This document shows, piece after piece, positions 36,960-45,223 of a DNA stretch of 64,000 bases (position 1 is its first letter; each line of letters starts with the position of its first letter). This stretch comes from Paenibacillus urinalis (GTDB lineage: Bacteria; Bacillota; Bacilli; Paenibacillales; Paenibacillaceae), in contig NZ_CP118108.1 in the NCBI RefSeq assembly GCF_028747985.1, positions 3,043,501-3,107,500 on the forward strand, written 5' to 3'. Both the position numbers and the translations under genes were made by a program. The notes beneath the pieces were generated by a model. That model had not been told where the DNA came from, made no database searches, and saw nothing but the letters and a program-made list of their open reading frames with translations.

Positions 36960-38249
36960 TCAGCGTACAGGGCGTGGGTATTTGACAATAAGGGCTGCTT
37001 GTTTATTCATTTCGGGAGGCTGATCTGCTGATGGAAAAATAAAGCATGCCTCTTGATGCTGAATATATGTTTCGATCACCATTGGGGAAGAGCCATAGGG
37101 CATTAATGGATGATAGGCCTCTGAACTGCACACATCAGAAATATGATCACTGCCGGAGATAGCGGATATTTGAAAAAAACCGTCGGGTCCTTCGTATCTC
37201 TCCTCACTCACCTGGCTCCAGTTAGCGGGATATGGAAAGGAAACACGGTATGTGAAGCTTGTGAAGGTATAATACGGCGATTTTCGGATCTTAGGGGACC
37301 ACTGAAGTGCCGTGATTTGGCCTCCGTTAAGCAGGTTTGTCGGCCTCTGCTCACTGATATCCACTATCCAGAGCTGACTCGCACTTTCTGTATTGGTACA
37401 ACCCGATAAATAAGCGATTTTCTTACCGTCTGGAGACCAGTCAACGGGTGTGGAGAAACAATTAGATATCGCAATCGTCCTTTGATTGTTACCCATGAAA
37501 CTGTCGATCTGAATGAGCGAATAATAAGTAGGCTCCTTATATTCGGTTGTACTGTAAGCGATGTTTTGTGAATCCGGAGACCAGGCAGGGTAATAATTTT
37601 TGGAAAGTGATCCCCCTGTAAGAGTGTTCGTAGCCCCGGTTTCTAAATTCACAACCGAGATCAATGATATGCTTGCACCCGGGAAAGTGTACAGCGCAAA
37701 TTTGCCATCTGGAGAAATCCGAAGCTGATGAAGCGGTCCACCCGTATTCCGCGTAATTTGTCTCCGATTCGAACCATCGGTCCGACTACGGTAGATTTGG
37801 GTATTTCCGTTAATGTCCGGAGCTGCAAATATGAACTCTTTACCGGAAGGGAACCACTGTACATCACTTGCTCCAATCTCTGGTAAGAAGTAACTCCGGT
37901 GTGCGAAGGTATCATAGATCATAATTCGCCCATTCTTGACATAAACAAGTGACCGGCTGTCTGGTGACCAATCGAGCAGCGTATAAGGTTCAATCTGATC
38001 GATCCTGGCTATCGCTCGCGTCGCGATATCGAGCACAAAGACCACATTATTCACGCCAATGAAAGCAATTTTGCTGTTATCCGGAGCCCAATAAGGGACA
38101 GAGAATTCCATGCCGAGTCCATTCGTTAACCTCGAATTCACACCTCCATCAAGCTGGTATAGCCAAATGTCATAAGCTCCACCAAGGTTGGACGTGTACA
38201 CAATCCACCCTTTTTCAATGTCTTGAGAACCCGCTTGCATGACCAACAT
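36960..38249 (-). CDS. TolB-like beta-propeller protein, copy B
   Basis: This 429-residue twin of the copy at 32909 has the same blades and the same C-terminal domain. About ten residues differ (for example V for A in KGWIVYTS and S for I in the EIGASDVQWF region), all in the N-terminal two thirds. The C-terminal third is identical in DNA to copy A. Both copies look intact, which suggests that the protein is under selection even though the linked kinase copy lost its start. Confidence 0.8.
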   Translation of the reverse strand: MLVMQAGSQDIEKGWIVYTSNLGGAYDIWLYQLDGGVNSRLTNGLGMEFSVPYWAPDNSKIAFIGVNNVVFVLDIATRAIARIDQIEPYTLLDWSPDSRSLVYVKNGRIMIYDTFAHRSYFLPEIGASDVQWFPSGKEFIFAAPDINGNTQIYRSRTDGSNRRQITRNTGGPLHQLRISPDGKFALYTFPGASISLISVVNLETGATNTLTGGSLSKNYYPAWSPDSQNIAYSTTEYKEPTYYSLIQIDSFMGNNQRTIAISNCFSTPVDWSPDGKKIAYLSGCTNTESASQLWIVDISEQRPTNLLNGGQITALQWSPKIRKSPYYTFTSFTYRVSFPYPANWSQVSEERYEGPDGFFQISAISGSDHISDVCSSEAYHPLMPYGSSPMVIETYIQHQEACFIFPSADQPPEMNKQAALIVKYPRPVR

Positions 38250-38456
38250 CCTTTCCTAGACCTGACCTAAATCTTCATATGTCTAGGTTATTCAGGTAAG
38301 CTCAATTAGGCTACTGTCACGTATTCAATCGTGTTTGTAGTGAAATGCGTTATCGCACGATGACATGTGAGGATATTTTATCGTAAAGGATGTATATCCA
38401 GTCAACTCCATTAACATTGCATAGAATATAGCATGAACAGTAAGGAGGTGGATTAC

Positions 38457-38576
38457 ATGAGCGGATATGAATCTGTTGGCGGTGCTTACAACGGAGGTTA
38501 TGGCAACAGCGTTGCTGCCATTCTTGTATTGTTCATTTTGTTAGTTATCATCGCAAAGGCTTTTAAAGGATACTAA
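38457..38576 (+). CDS. YjcZ-like sporulation peptide, copy B
   Basis: A 39-residue twin of the peptide at 34389, with a shorter Gly-rich head (MSGYESVGGAYNGGYGN) and the same membrane helix. The RBS is AAGGAGGTGG; CATAGAATAT (38420-38429) matches the sigma-K-like box of copy A. A similar hairpin terminator follows at 38599-38627. Confidence 0.85.
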   Translation: MSGYESVGGAYNGGYGNSVAAILVLFILLVIIAKAFKGY

Positions 38577-38598
38577 TAAGAAGTAGAAGCCAAAATAT

Positions 38599-38630
38599 GC
38601 CCATCCGATATGTGTTATCGGATGGGCTTT
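38599..38630 (+). terminator. Terminator of YjcZ-like copy B
   Basis: GCCCATCCGAT and ATCGGATGGGC arms are followed by a short T-run. Confidence 0.8.
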
Positions 38631-38697
38631 GCCATCATTTTACTGGCTCGGGTAGTTCCGGTTAATTTAAATGCTTACTACTCTTCTCACGGTTTCT

Positions 38698-38732
38698 TTA
38701 TCGGGTATAGCGATCAATATCATTCTCATATG
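38698..38732 (-). pseudogene. Relic of the small two-helix membrane protein gene
   Basis: The bases encode the last 11 residues and stop codon (TYENDIDRYTR) of a homologue of the gene at 34637-34873. The rest is missing. Confidence 0.6.
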
Positions 38733-38753
38733 TGCAGTTTACAGCTTCCTTCA

Positions 38754-40055
38754 TTATTCAATTGGAATGGTTACACGCTTATTATATGTCTTCATATAAT
38801 GATATCCATTGAGATGTAACGTCTCCGGTCGGTCTGATGTATTTAAGGAATAGGTTCGTTCCCACAAAACATTGCCATTGCCTAAATCCCAAGGACGCCC
38901 AGATGAAATGGATGACACAGGAATCTGACTCCCTCCTGCTTCTGCAAATATATTGTCCTTATCCAGAATAGTAAATTGCTTGGAGGCCACTACAACATCA
39001 TATCCTGCGTCCGTTTTGCTCACACTTCGAATCCATAGCTTCTCATTACCCACTTTAATGGATTGATCAGAGGGTGAGGCAAGAGAGATGGATTCTGGAA
39101 TTTTATAATAACCGCTGGATTCTTTAACTAATAGCTCTATACTACTGATCATATCAGTTGGCAGTGCATCGAATCTAAGTTCAAAATCACTCAAGCCGGT
39201 AGTCTTGTTAAATTGGATTTGCGTTGTTGTAGGATTCATTTCCATTCCATTTACATAGAGCTGTGTCCTGCCAAAAAACCAGTGTTTCTCCTTTTCATCT
39301 ATTCTAATATGCCCTTTAATAAGGGTTGAGCTTGGCGTAGCAGTAATGGATTCAAAATACATTACTCCTGAATCTACAGCAACAGATTGAGAAATTTTCT
39401 CTTTAACCAGACTCTTCATTGCTTTACCTGTGTCAAATTTAAAAGAAATTGGATAAGATACCCATTCACCATTTTCAAGCCACTCATTAAATGTAACAGT
39501 TAATGTTCTGGAGAAGGGACTGATTGGCTCAAAACTATATTCTCCTTCATATTGTCTTTCGTCTCCACTGGAATTTCCTCCACCTCCAATAGTAGACGAA
39601 TTCGTCATGAAGCCTTGAATATTCCCTACATTGTATCGAAATGAACCACTACTATATACGGATCCTGATGGTCGATCAATAGAGTAATGCATCGTGAATG
39701 CATTATCATCGGCTATTACCCTCTCAACCGTAATCACAGTGCCATCTTCTAGAGTTGTACTTTTGTTTACCACCTGCCCGTATCCTTCTTCGGCAGCTTC
39801 TGAGAAGCTGGATGCGTTCAGCTCCATATTGAACATTTTGTTCCCGTAATAAGTCAGTGCCGGATATTGATAGGTTCCGATAATAAGCACTAAGGCTGCT
39901 GCGGATAGCCCAAACCACAGTACGGCTTCATTTTTCTTCTTTTTATTCGGCACTCGATCTAGTGCATTACGAAGTCTGCTCTCCAGCTCTGGCGGTGCCT
40001 GCATTCTCTCCGAGGCCTGCTTGTGTTCTTGTAATCTCTCCTCGATCGTTCTCAT
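38754..40055 (-). CDS. DUF4179 membrane protein, probable anti-sigma factor
   Basis: A 433-residue protein. ATG 40055 has GGAGG 8 bases upstream and the gene overlaps the ECF sigma gene by 89 bp, so the two are coupled. The N-terminal cytosolic part (MRTIEERLQEHKQASERMQA) would hold the sigma factor. One membrane helix (AVLWFGLSAAALVLIIGTY) follows, and a large extracellular part matches DUF4179 (SSFSEAAEEGYGQVVNKSTT, VERVIADDNAFTMHYSID). The expected role is to hold the sigma factor inactive until an envelope signal is received. Confidence 0.87.
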   Translation of the reverse strand: MRTIEERLQEHKQASERMQAPPELESRLRNALDRVPNKKKKNEAVLWFGLSAAALVLIIGTYQYPALTYYGNKMFNMELNASSFSEAAEEGYGQVVNKSTTLEDGTVITVERVIADDNAFTMHYSIDRPSGSVYSSGSFRYNVGNIQGFMTNSSTIGGGGNSSGDERQYEGEYSFEPISPFSRTLTVTFNEWLENGEWVSYPISFKFDTGKAMKSLVKEKISQSVAVDSGVMYFESITATPSSTLIKGHIRIDEKEKHWFFGRTQLYVNGMEMNPTTTQIQFNKTTGLSDFELRFDALPTDMISSIELLVKESSGYYKIPESISLASPSDQSIKVGNEKLWIRSVSKTDAGYDVVVASKQFTILDKDNIFAEAGGSQIPVSSISSGRPWDLGNGNVLWERTYSLNTSDRPETLHLNGYHYMKTYNKRVTIPIE

Positions 40056-40584
40056 AACGATCACCTCCGATCATTGATTTCAACTTCACTAACCCCTGTG
40101 AGATTCTGGACTTGATCGTACCCATCGGTGTATTGGTCATGTCTGCGATGGCCTGATAAGGAAGGTCATGTATATAGCGAAGCTCGATCGCTTCACGCTG
40201 ACGAGGACTAAGCCTCGACAGAAGCTCTCTCAGATCCGTTTCAGATTCAAATTGAAGGTATGGATCTTCTTCAGTCAGATTTGCTATCAATGGCTCCTGT
40301 TCTCCATCCATGAGAATCCATTTTTCTTTTTTTCGGAGTAATGATCTGCAATGATTAACAAGTATCGTTTTACTCCAACTGTAAAATGCTTCTCGTTTCT
40401 GTAACTGATCAAGCTTCTCATATAAAGTTACAATCATATCTTCCATTGCATCCATAGCATCATGCTGATTTCCCATGTATTTGTAGGCAAGACGGTAATA
40501 AGCGTCCTGATCGGCTACGATGAGCTGCAATAAAGCCTCTTTGTTCCCCCTTTGAGCTTGTCTAACAAGACGGCTTATGTTCAT
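39967..40584 (-). CDS. ECF-type RNA polymerase sigma factor
   Basis: A 205-residue sigma-70 family protein with region 2 (YYRLAYKYMGNQHDAMDAME) and region 4 (LSPRQREAIELRYIHDLPYQ, then MGTIKSRISQGLVKLK). The polybasic linker and Gln/Arg-rich tail after residue 170 are longer than usual and overlap the anti-sigma start. It should be released by the DUF4179 protein under cell-envelope stress and then transcribe its own operon. No matching promoter could be identified by eye. Confidence 0.93.
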   Translation of the reverse strand: MNISRLVRQAQRGNKEALLQLIVADQDAYYRLAYKYMGNQHDAMDAMEDMIVTLYEKLDQLQKREAFYSWSKTILVNHCRSLLRKKEKWILMDGEQEPLIANLTEEDPYLQFESETDLRELLSRLSPRQREAIELRYIHDLPYQAIADMTNTPMGTIKSRISQGLVKLKSMIGGDRYENDRGEITRTQAGLGENAGTARAGEQTS

Positions 40585-40639
40585 AGTCTCCCCCCCTTTT
40601 CATAGATAAGAGATTCTATAAAAGTTCATTTTTGAGCAA

Positions 40640-40677
40640 AAAATCACAAAAAAGCAGCCGATCCTACGATCGGCCTG
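40640..40677 (-). terminator. Terminator of the small ORF at 40692-40937
   Basis: GCCGATC and GATCGGC arms with a 4-base loop (40658-40675) are followed on the minus strand by T-rich sequence. Confidence 0.75.
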
Positions 40678-40691
40678 TTCGACACTCCTAT

Positions 40692-40937
40692 TTATCGATT
40701 TTCTTGCTCTCGTAGTCTTCGGAGCTCTTCCACTCTTTTGGCGTACCTCTCACGAATCCTTGGAATAGCTTCGTCCATATCCTGTTTCATTTGTTTGTCT
40801 GAGCGCTGAACTTCCTTATCCTCATCGTTAGCTTCTAATTTGTCCCTATATACCTTCGTAGTAATGATCTCGGCTACTTCAATTACGACAGATGATTTAT
40901 CAAAATTGTTGTCGTTATCTTTACCAAATTTAGGTAT
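40692..40937 (-). CDS. Small charged coiled-coil protein with an apparent ATA start
   Basis: An 81-codon open frame ends at TAA 40692 just before a terminator. It encodes a strongly charged helical protein (QMKQDMDEAIPRIRERYAKR, VEELRRLREQENR). A GGAGGG site stands 6 bases before codon ATA 40935-40937, exactly where a start is expected, but no ATG, GTG or TTG is in frame anywhere upstream of codon 50. Either ATA is used as a start, or a point mutation changed ATG. The predicted head is PKFGKDNDNNFDKSSVVIE. Family unknown. Confidence 0.5.
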   Translation of the reverse strand: MPKFGKDNDNNFDKSSVVIEVAEIITTKVYRDKLEANDEDKEVQRSDKQMKQDMDEAIPRIRERYAKRVEELRRLREQENR

Positions 40938-41005
40938 GTTACTCCCTCCTTCCTTTTCGAATGTTCTATGTCATTAGGGGTAAACTACGGTCGAGGTGAT
41001 AATAT

Positions 41006-41458
41006 ATGAAAAAATGGATGCTCGTGCTCCTTATCTGTATACTTATGAATGGATTTTCAATCGCTGAGATTAGCGCCACTCCCGATCCACCTGAAGAATC
41101 CAACCGAATGGAACAACGCAGTAATATAGAACCGTTTAGACGAGGGGGTTTTCGTTCGCCAAGACGCAGCTATAATCCCGGAATTCGCAACCCGAATCGA
41201 ACCAATCAGGGAAGACAAGATAATAATGTAAATAACCCCTCCCAACCAAGAACAACACCTGCACGAGGAGGATTCGGCGGTCTTGGCGGCCTGTTCGGTG
41301 GGTTGGCTTTAGGTACAATTATAGGATCATTGTTTAATCCGTTTGCCGGCTTCTCTTTAGGGGCTCCTGTACTCTCCCTACTCAGTTTTGCATTATGGAT
41401 TATCGTAATCGTCGCTGTTGTTCGTATGTTTCGTAATCGTAGGAAGAAAGAATATTAA
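41006..41458 (+). CDS. Secreted or membrane protein with Arg/Gly-rich region
   Basis: A 150-residue protein with a signal peptide (MKKWMLVLLICILMNGFSIA), an Arg/Asn/Pro-rich disordered stretch (RRGGFRSPRRSYNPGIRNPN) and a Gly-rich hydrophobic segment (GGLFGGLALGTIIGSLFNPF). One C-terminal membrane helix (LSFALWIIVIVAVVRMF) ends in RNRRKKEY. The RBS is GAGGTGA. The order resembles small TIM44-like or YXKO-type membrane proteins of Bacillales, but no family can be named with certainty. Confidence 0.75.
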   Translation: MKKWMLVLLICILMNGFSIAEISATPDPPEESNRMEQRSNIEPFRRGGFRSPRRSYNPGIRNPNRTNQGRQDNNVNNPSQPRTTPARGGFGGLGGLFGGLALGTIIGSLFNPFAGFSLGAPVLSLLSFALWIIVIVAVVRMFRNRRKKEY

Positions 41459-41591
41459 GTGTAATAGCCGGCCGTTAAGTTTCTAAGTCCACCATTCGGC
41501 GTAGAATTCTTACGGCCATCCGCATTATAGCAAAAAAAGGCAAACACTATCTGGTCATAATTCATATCGTTTACAATACATTGCGTGTTCT

Positions 41592-42149
41592 TTACAGGAG
41601 CTTTGCGCTCTTATACATAAATGACATCATCATAATTGCAATAACGATCATCCATATTAACAAGCCAAAGATAAATATAACATTGACAACAGGGATAAAC
41701 ATAATGATAAAAGAGAGCAAGGATACGATATTAAATGCTAAGAAATGATCCCAGCGACTTTGAGCGAGATAGAGCAGTTCTCTCTGATCCTTCACTGCGG
41801 CAACTTCCTGAATACCTTCCAGCATACGATAAACCATACGAAGGAGAAGAATCAATTGGACTATACTAATTAGCCCCGTAAAGGAAACAACTGTCAAACT
41901 TTCGGGATCCCCTTCCACTTCAATCAAGTTGAAAATAGAAAGACCAAGGAGGTACCCGTTCAAATTTTTCGCCATTCTAAATTGCTCATGTTCATGTCGC
42001 AGCTGGTGTAAGCCTATTGCAAATAATCCATAGCCAATAATATCAGGTAGAATATCAAAATTTATAGTTCCATTGGCTAATTGAATTTGAAAATGCATTA
42101 ATATAAACAGAAATCCAATACACAAATAGATATAGCTCTTATTTTTCAT
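41592..42149 (-). CDS. Multi-pass membrane protein of unknown function
   Basis: A 185-residue protein with about five membrane helices (YIYLCIGFLFILMHFQIQL, SLTVVSFTGLISIVQLILLL, HFLAFNIVSLLSFIIMFIPV, IFIFGLLIWMIVIAIMMMSF). ATG 42149 was preferred because GGAGGG is upstream; a TTG 6 bases earlier is possible. No motif is recognised. The cytosolic loop (HQLRHEHEQFRMAKN) is polar and might bind a partner. Confidence 0.7.
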   Translation of the reverse strand: MKNKSYIYLCIGFLFILMHFQIQLANGTINFDILPDIIGYGLFAIGLHQLRHEHEQFRMAKNLNGYLLGLSIFNLIEVEGDPESLTVVSFTGLISIVQLILLLRMVYRMLEGIQEVAAVKDQRELLYLAQSRWDHFLAFNIVSLLSFIIMFIPVVNVIFIFGLLIWMIVIAIMMMSFMYKSAKLL

Positions 42150-42343
42150 ATTCAAGCTCCCTCCGCTTGTCGTTCACCTTCCAAGTGCATGTTTGGAGTC
42201 GATGCCCCAAATGGTACCTCTATGTAAGAACGCAATAAATAACGGATAGTTACATAATCCGGTTTAATATGTGTGCAGAAATAAAAAAAGACAACCTCCG
42301 ATGAATCAGAAGTCATCCTTACTGCATTAGGTTTAATCGTTCG

Positions 42344-42868
42344 TTATAGTCTCATATCCATATGCAGCGTCTGCCACACAGGATCATCTTCAGCCAATCT
42401 GCCCTTGAAGCCTTTTGCTGTCCAAAAAGGAATAGCCCCAGGTAAGAAAGCATGCGTATGCAAATACAATGTTTCATAACCCGATTCCCGGCTAAAAGAG
42501 ACCGCTGCTTCGAATAACGCCGTACCAATACCAGAACGCCGACAAGTAGAGTCCGTGTAACACTTAACGACCTCAGCGGTTGTAGTTAAGTCATACATTC
42601 CTTCGATCTGCTTAAGCCTTCCATCATAGGGACAGATTCCAATCGTACCCAGCACAGTTCCGTCCTCGGATATAGCAGCAAAGAATGCAGCATTCTTTCT
42701 ATACACATAATACTGTTCGAATTGATCCAAGTCCTGTGGAAGCTGTTCCGATGACAGCATAGGGAATACTTCCTTCCTTATTCTCATGACAAAGGCAATA
42801 ACCTGATCATAAGGTCCTTCTTCGATCTTGCGTATCGTGTAGGCTTTCGCTAAATTGATGTTGCTCAT
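42344..42868 (-). CDS. GNAT-family N-acetyltransferase
   Basis: This 174-residue acetyltransferase carries the acetyl-CoA motif A RRSGIGTALFEAAVSFSRESGY (shortened here by family usage) near residue 110 and GFKGRL near the end. The substrate may be an amine, amino acid or aminoglycoside; nothing nearby says which. The RBS AAGGAG lies 7 bases before ATG 42868. The fold region EEGPYDQVIAFVMRIRKEVFP is typical of PA4866/YjaB-like members. It is a single gene. Confidence 0.9.
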   Translation of the reverse strand: MSNINLAKAYTIRKIEEGPYDQVIAFVMRIRKEVFPMLSSEQLPQDLDQFEQYYVYRKNAAFFAAISEDGTVLGTIGICPYDGRLKQIEGMYDLTTTAEVVKCYTDSTCRRSGIGTALFEAAVSFSRESGYETLYLHTHAFLPGAIPFWTAKGFKGRLAEDDPVWQTLHMDMRL

Positions 42869-42944
42869 ATATTCTCCTTCTGCTGCATGTATTGTTGTAG
42901 AGTTATTGTATCCTAAATTTATATTGTGAAGCTATATGAATTCC

Positions 42945-42986
42945 ATAAAAAAGAAGCCCCTGAGTATGTACACTCTCAAGGACTTC
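42945..42986 (-). terminator. Terminator of the COG0523 GTPase gene
   Basis: A 12-bp stem with wobble pairs (42953-42964 with 42975-42986) is followed by a T-run on the minus strand. Confidence 0.8.
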
Positions 42987-42997
42987 GCTTAGGTTTA

Positions 42998-44200
42998 TTA
43001 GAATTTAGGAAATGGATCCTTGAATTCTCTCCAATTAGAAAGAAGCTCAGCTTCAGTTAATAATGCTGAATCAAGACTCTCCTCAATCTCGATGCGATTC
43101 ATATCCATTCCAATGAACACCAGCTTAGTAATCCGATCTCCCCATACATCATCCCAGTCAGGAATTTCCGGGATCTTTCCATTAAAATGAAAATCTATCT
43201 CTTCCTGGCTCAGCGAAGCAATCCATACTCCTGCCGGAGAGAGCTGTTTCGATGTTCCTGTATGACTAAAGGATAAGGCTAGATTATTGCGGGTAGCTAA
43301 CCACACCAGTCCCTTGGATCGAACAATCGTCGAAGGATATTTAGATATCCAGCGAAGCAGCCTTTCCGGATGAAAGGGGACCTTGCGTTTATACACAAAG
43401 GAGTGAATTCCGTATTCTTCTGTCTCAGGTACGTGTTCTTCCTTTAACATTTCTTTAATCCAGCCCGCAGACTGACTTGCTTTATCGAAGTTGAATCGGC
43501 GTGTATTTAGAATATCTTGTGGATCTACACGTCCTTGTACTGCATGAATCAGCTTCGCCTCGGGCTGTAAGGCAGTTAATGCCTTCTCAAGACGAATCAA
43601 TTCTTCTTCTGTAATAAGATCTATCTTATTAAGAATCAGTACGTCACAGAATTCGACCTGATCCGTTAATAAGTGTACAATCCCACGTTGATCTTCTTCA
43701 CCGACTGCCTGACCGCGGTCTTTTAAAGATTCTTTAGAATTAAAATCGATCCAGAACTGTGCAGCATCCACCACCGTAACCATCGTATCAAGGCGAGTAT
43801 ATTTAGTTAGATCTATGCCGTTCTCTTCATCTACATAGCTGAAAGTTTGAGCTACGGGTACGGGCTCTCCGATCCCGGTTGATTCTATTAATATGTAATC
43901 AAACTTTTGTTCTTTAGCAAGACGTTCCACTTCGACAAGAAGATCTTCACGCAGCGTACAGCAGATACAGCCATTAGACATCTCAACCAATTTCTCATCT
44001 GTTCGAGATAAGCCGCCTCCATCTCGTATCAAATCAGCATCGATATTGACCTCGCCCAAGTCATTAACGATGACTGCTACTCTAAGACCCTCTCGATTGT
44101 TTAGCACGTGATTCATGATTGTTGTCTTTCCAGCACCTAAGTAACCACTTAGTACAGTAACGGGTATTCTGCCATCGTTCGTAACGTTTTGCAGATCCAT
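42998..44200 (-). CDS. COG0523-family GTPase, zinc-starvation metallochaperone (YciC/ZigA-like)
   Basis: A 400-residue GTPase. ATG 44200 has AAAGGGAG 7 bases upstream and was preferred over the frame to 44269. Walker A is GYLGAGKTTIMNHVL, the CxCC metal motif lies in EMSNGCICCTLREDLLVE, the G4 motif is ILNKIDLI, and the CobW C-terminal domain holds the rest. The lack of a His-rich loop near the GTPase domain is normal for the YciC group. It delivers zinc to client enzymes during starvation. It ends the Zur-controlled operon with three zinc-free ribosomal proteins. Confidence 0.93.
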   Translation of the reverse strand: MDLQNVTNDGRIPVTVLSGYLGAGKTTIMNHVLNNREGLRVAVIVNDLGEVNIDADLIRDGGGLSRTDEKLVEMSNGCICCTLREDLLVEVERLAKEQKFDYILIESTGIGEPVPVAQTFSYVDEENGIDLTKYTRLDTMVTVVDAAQFWIDFNSKESLKDRGQAVGEEDQRGIVHLLTDQVEFCDVLILNKIDLITEEELIRLEKALTALQPEAKLIHAVQGRVDPQDILNTRRFNFDKASQSAGWIKEMLKEEHVPETEEYGIHSFVYKRKVPFHPERLLRWISKYPSTIVRSKGLVWLATRNNLALSFSHTGTSKQLSPAGVWIASLSQEEIDFHFNGKIPEIPDWDDVWGDRITKLVFIGMDMNRIEIEESLDSALLTEAELLSNWREFKDPFPKF

Positions 44201-44278
44201 TGTACAGCTCCCTTTCAAATGTAATTTCTGGATTGAATAACAAATAGATGGAAGTATTAAAATCACCACTTAGTACAA

Positions 44279-44308
44279 TAAGGCTTCCATATAAGTAAGG
44301 AAGCCTTA
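44279..44308 (-). terminator. Hairpin between rpsN2 and the GTPase gene (possible attenuator)
   Basis: TAAGGCTTCC and GGAAGCCTTA arms, loop 10, followed by only a short T-run. It might reduce read-through into the GTPase gene. Confidence 0.6.
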
Positions 44309-44327
44309 TAGAGTATCCATTACAAGG

Positions 44328-44597
44328 TTACCAGCTGGATTTCTTTACTCCAGGGATCTGACCCTTGTGCGCCAGTTCTCGGAATACAATTCGGGACACA
44401 CCAAATTTACTAATATATCCTCGTGGTCTTCCGCTGACTGCACAACGATTATGGAGTCTTGTTGGTGAAGAATCTCTCGGCAGCTTCTGCAGTGCTTCAT
44501 AATCTCCCTTTTCTTTTAACTCCCTGGGTTTATCCGCATATTTTTGAACCATTTGCTGTCTCTTTAGTTCCTTCACTACTTTGGATTTCTTTGCCAA
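44328..44597 (-). CDS. rpsN2: 30S ribosomal protein S14, zinc-independent paralogue
   Basis: This 89-residue S14 belongs to the long, cysteine-free type: the family signature [20 protein letters not shown] holds one Cys but no CxxC pairs. Such paralogues replace the zinc-binding S14 in ribosomes when zinc is low, sparing metal. The upstream L33 and L31 genes are of the same class. It follows rpmG by 64 bp. Expression should depend on the Zur box at 45121. Confidence 0.93.
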   Translation of the reverse strand: MAKKSKVVKELKRQQMVQKYADKPRELKEKGDYEALQKLPRDSSPTRLHNRCAVSGRPRGYISKFGVSRIVFRELAHKGQIPGVKKSSW

Positions 44598-44661
44598 CGA
44601 AACAACCTTCTTTCGAACTTTTATTCAACACCCTATATCAGACATATTGCAATTCTTAGAA

Positions 44662-44811
44662 TTAACGAGTTTCACGATGCAGCGTATATCTTTTTAATCT
44701 CGGGCTGTATTTTTTCATCTCTAATCTTTCGGGGTGATTCCGTTTGTTCTTCGTCGTTGTATAATTCCGATCACCTGTCTCAGTGCAAGCCAAAGTCACA
44801 ATTACTCTCAT
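44662..44811 (-). CDS. rpmG: 50S ribosomal protein L33, zinc-free paralogue
   Basis: A 49-residue L33 ([20 protein letters not shown], then [13 protein letters not shown]). The first CxxC pair is CTET and the second pair is SPRL, so both zinc ribbons are lost, in contrast with zinc-binding L33. The start is ATG 44811 and the stop is TAA 44662. It lies 29 bp after the L31 gene and 64 bp before S14. It belongs to the Zur-controlled set. Confidence 0.93.
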   Translation of the reverse strand: MRVIVTLACTETGDRNYTTTKNKRNHPERLEMKKYSPRLKRYTLHRETR

Positions 44812-44840
44812 TACGTTTCACGTCCCTTTATAATAAATTT

Positions 44841-45089
44841 TTACTTTTTATGCTTAAGTCTCTGTTTGAATTTATCAACACGCCCGCCAATTTCCGTATT
44901 CTTTTGTCTTCCTGTAAAGAACGGATGGGACGCTGAGCTTGAATCGACACGAATGACGGGATAGCTGTTGCCGTCCTCCCATTCCATGAACTCTGATGAA
45001 GTCTTAGTAGAGCCACTGAGAAACTTGTAGTCTGCACTTGCATCCAAGAAAATGACCGTTTGGTAGTTTGGGTGGATTCCTTTTTGCAT
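44841..45089 (-). CDS. rpmE2: 50S ribosomal protein L31 type B
   Basis: An 82-residue L31 of the type B (C-minus) class: [35 protein letters not shown], and no CxxC zinc ribbon. ATG 45089 was preferred to 45092 for spacing from GAGAGG. It replaces zinc L31 on the 50S subunit under zinc starvation and helps free zinc. It is the first gene of the Zur-controlled operon; the Zur box at 45121-45140 lies only about 35 bp upstream. Confidence 0.95.
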   Translation of the reverse strand: MQKGIHPNYQTVIFLDASADYKFLSGSTKTSSEFMEWEDGNSYPVIRVDSSSASHPFFTGRQKNTEIGGRVDKFKQRLKHKK

Positions 45090-45120
45090 CATGATCCTCT
45101 CTTTCTTTGCATGTTATTTA

Positions 45121-45177
45121 TTCGTAATTATTACGATTAACTAAAAACACTTTATTACATTCTTTCTCTCCTGTCAA
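45121..45177 (-). promoter_or_regulatory. Promoter and Zur box of the zinc-free ribosomal operon
   Basis: On the minus strand, TTGACA (45172-45177), a 17-bp spacer and TAAAGT (45149-45154) form a sigma-A promoter. The palindrome TTAATCGTAATAATTACGAA (45121-45140) lies directly downstream over the start site. It closely matches the Bacillus Zur consensus. Confidence 0.88.
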
Positions 45178-45223
45178 CCTAAGACGAAAAAGAATATTGT
45201 TGATCAGTTCTATGACTCTTGCT

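Larger units (their letters stand above)
36136..38732. repeat. Duplicated block, copy B (matches about 32073-34673)
   Basis: The block repeats, in the same order and orientation, kinase, TolB-like gene, YjcZ-like peptide and the tail of the small membrane protein. Point differences are scattered except in the 795-bp identical core. Copy B stops inside the small membrane gene and joins a sequence (TGCAGTTTAC) that also occurs 3' of copy A near 35028, as expected for a deletion. Confidence 0.8.

Noticed and set aside
42270..42335. Terminator of the GNAT gene at 42344
   Set aside because: A T-run exists but the GATGA/TCATC pairing is too short and irregular to support a terminator call.
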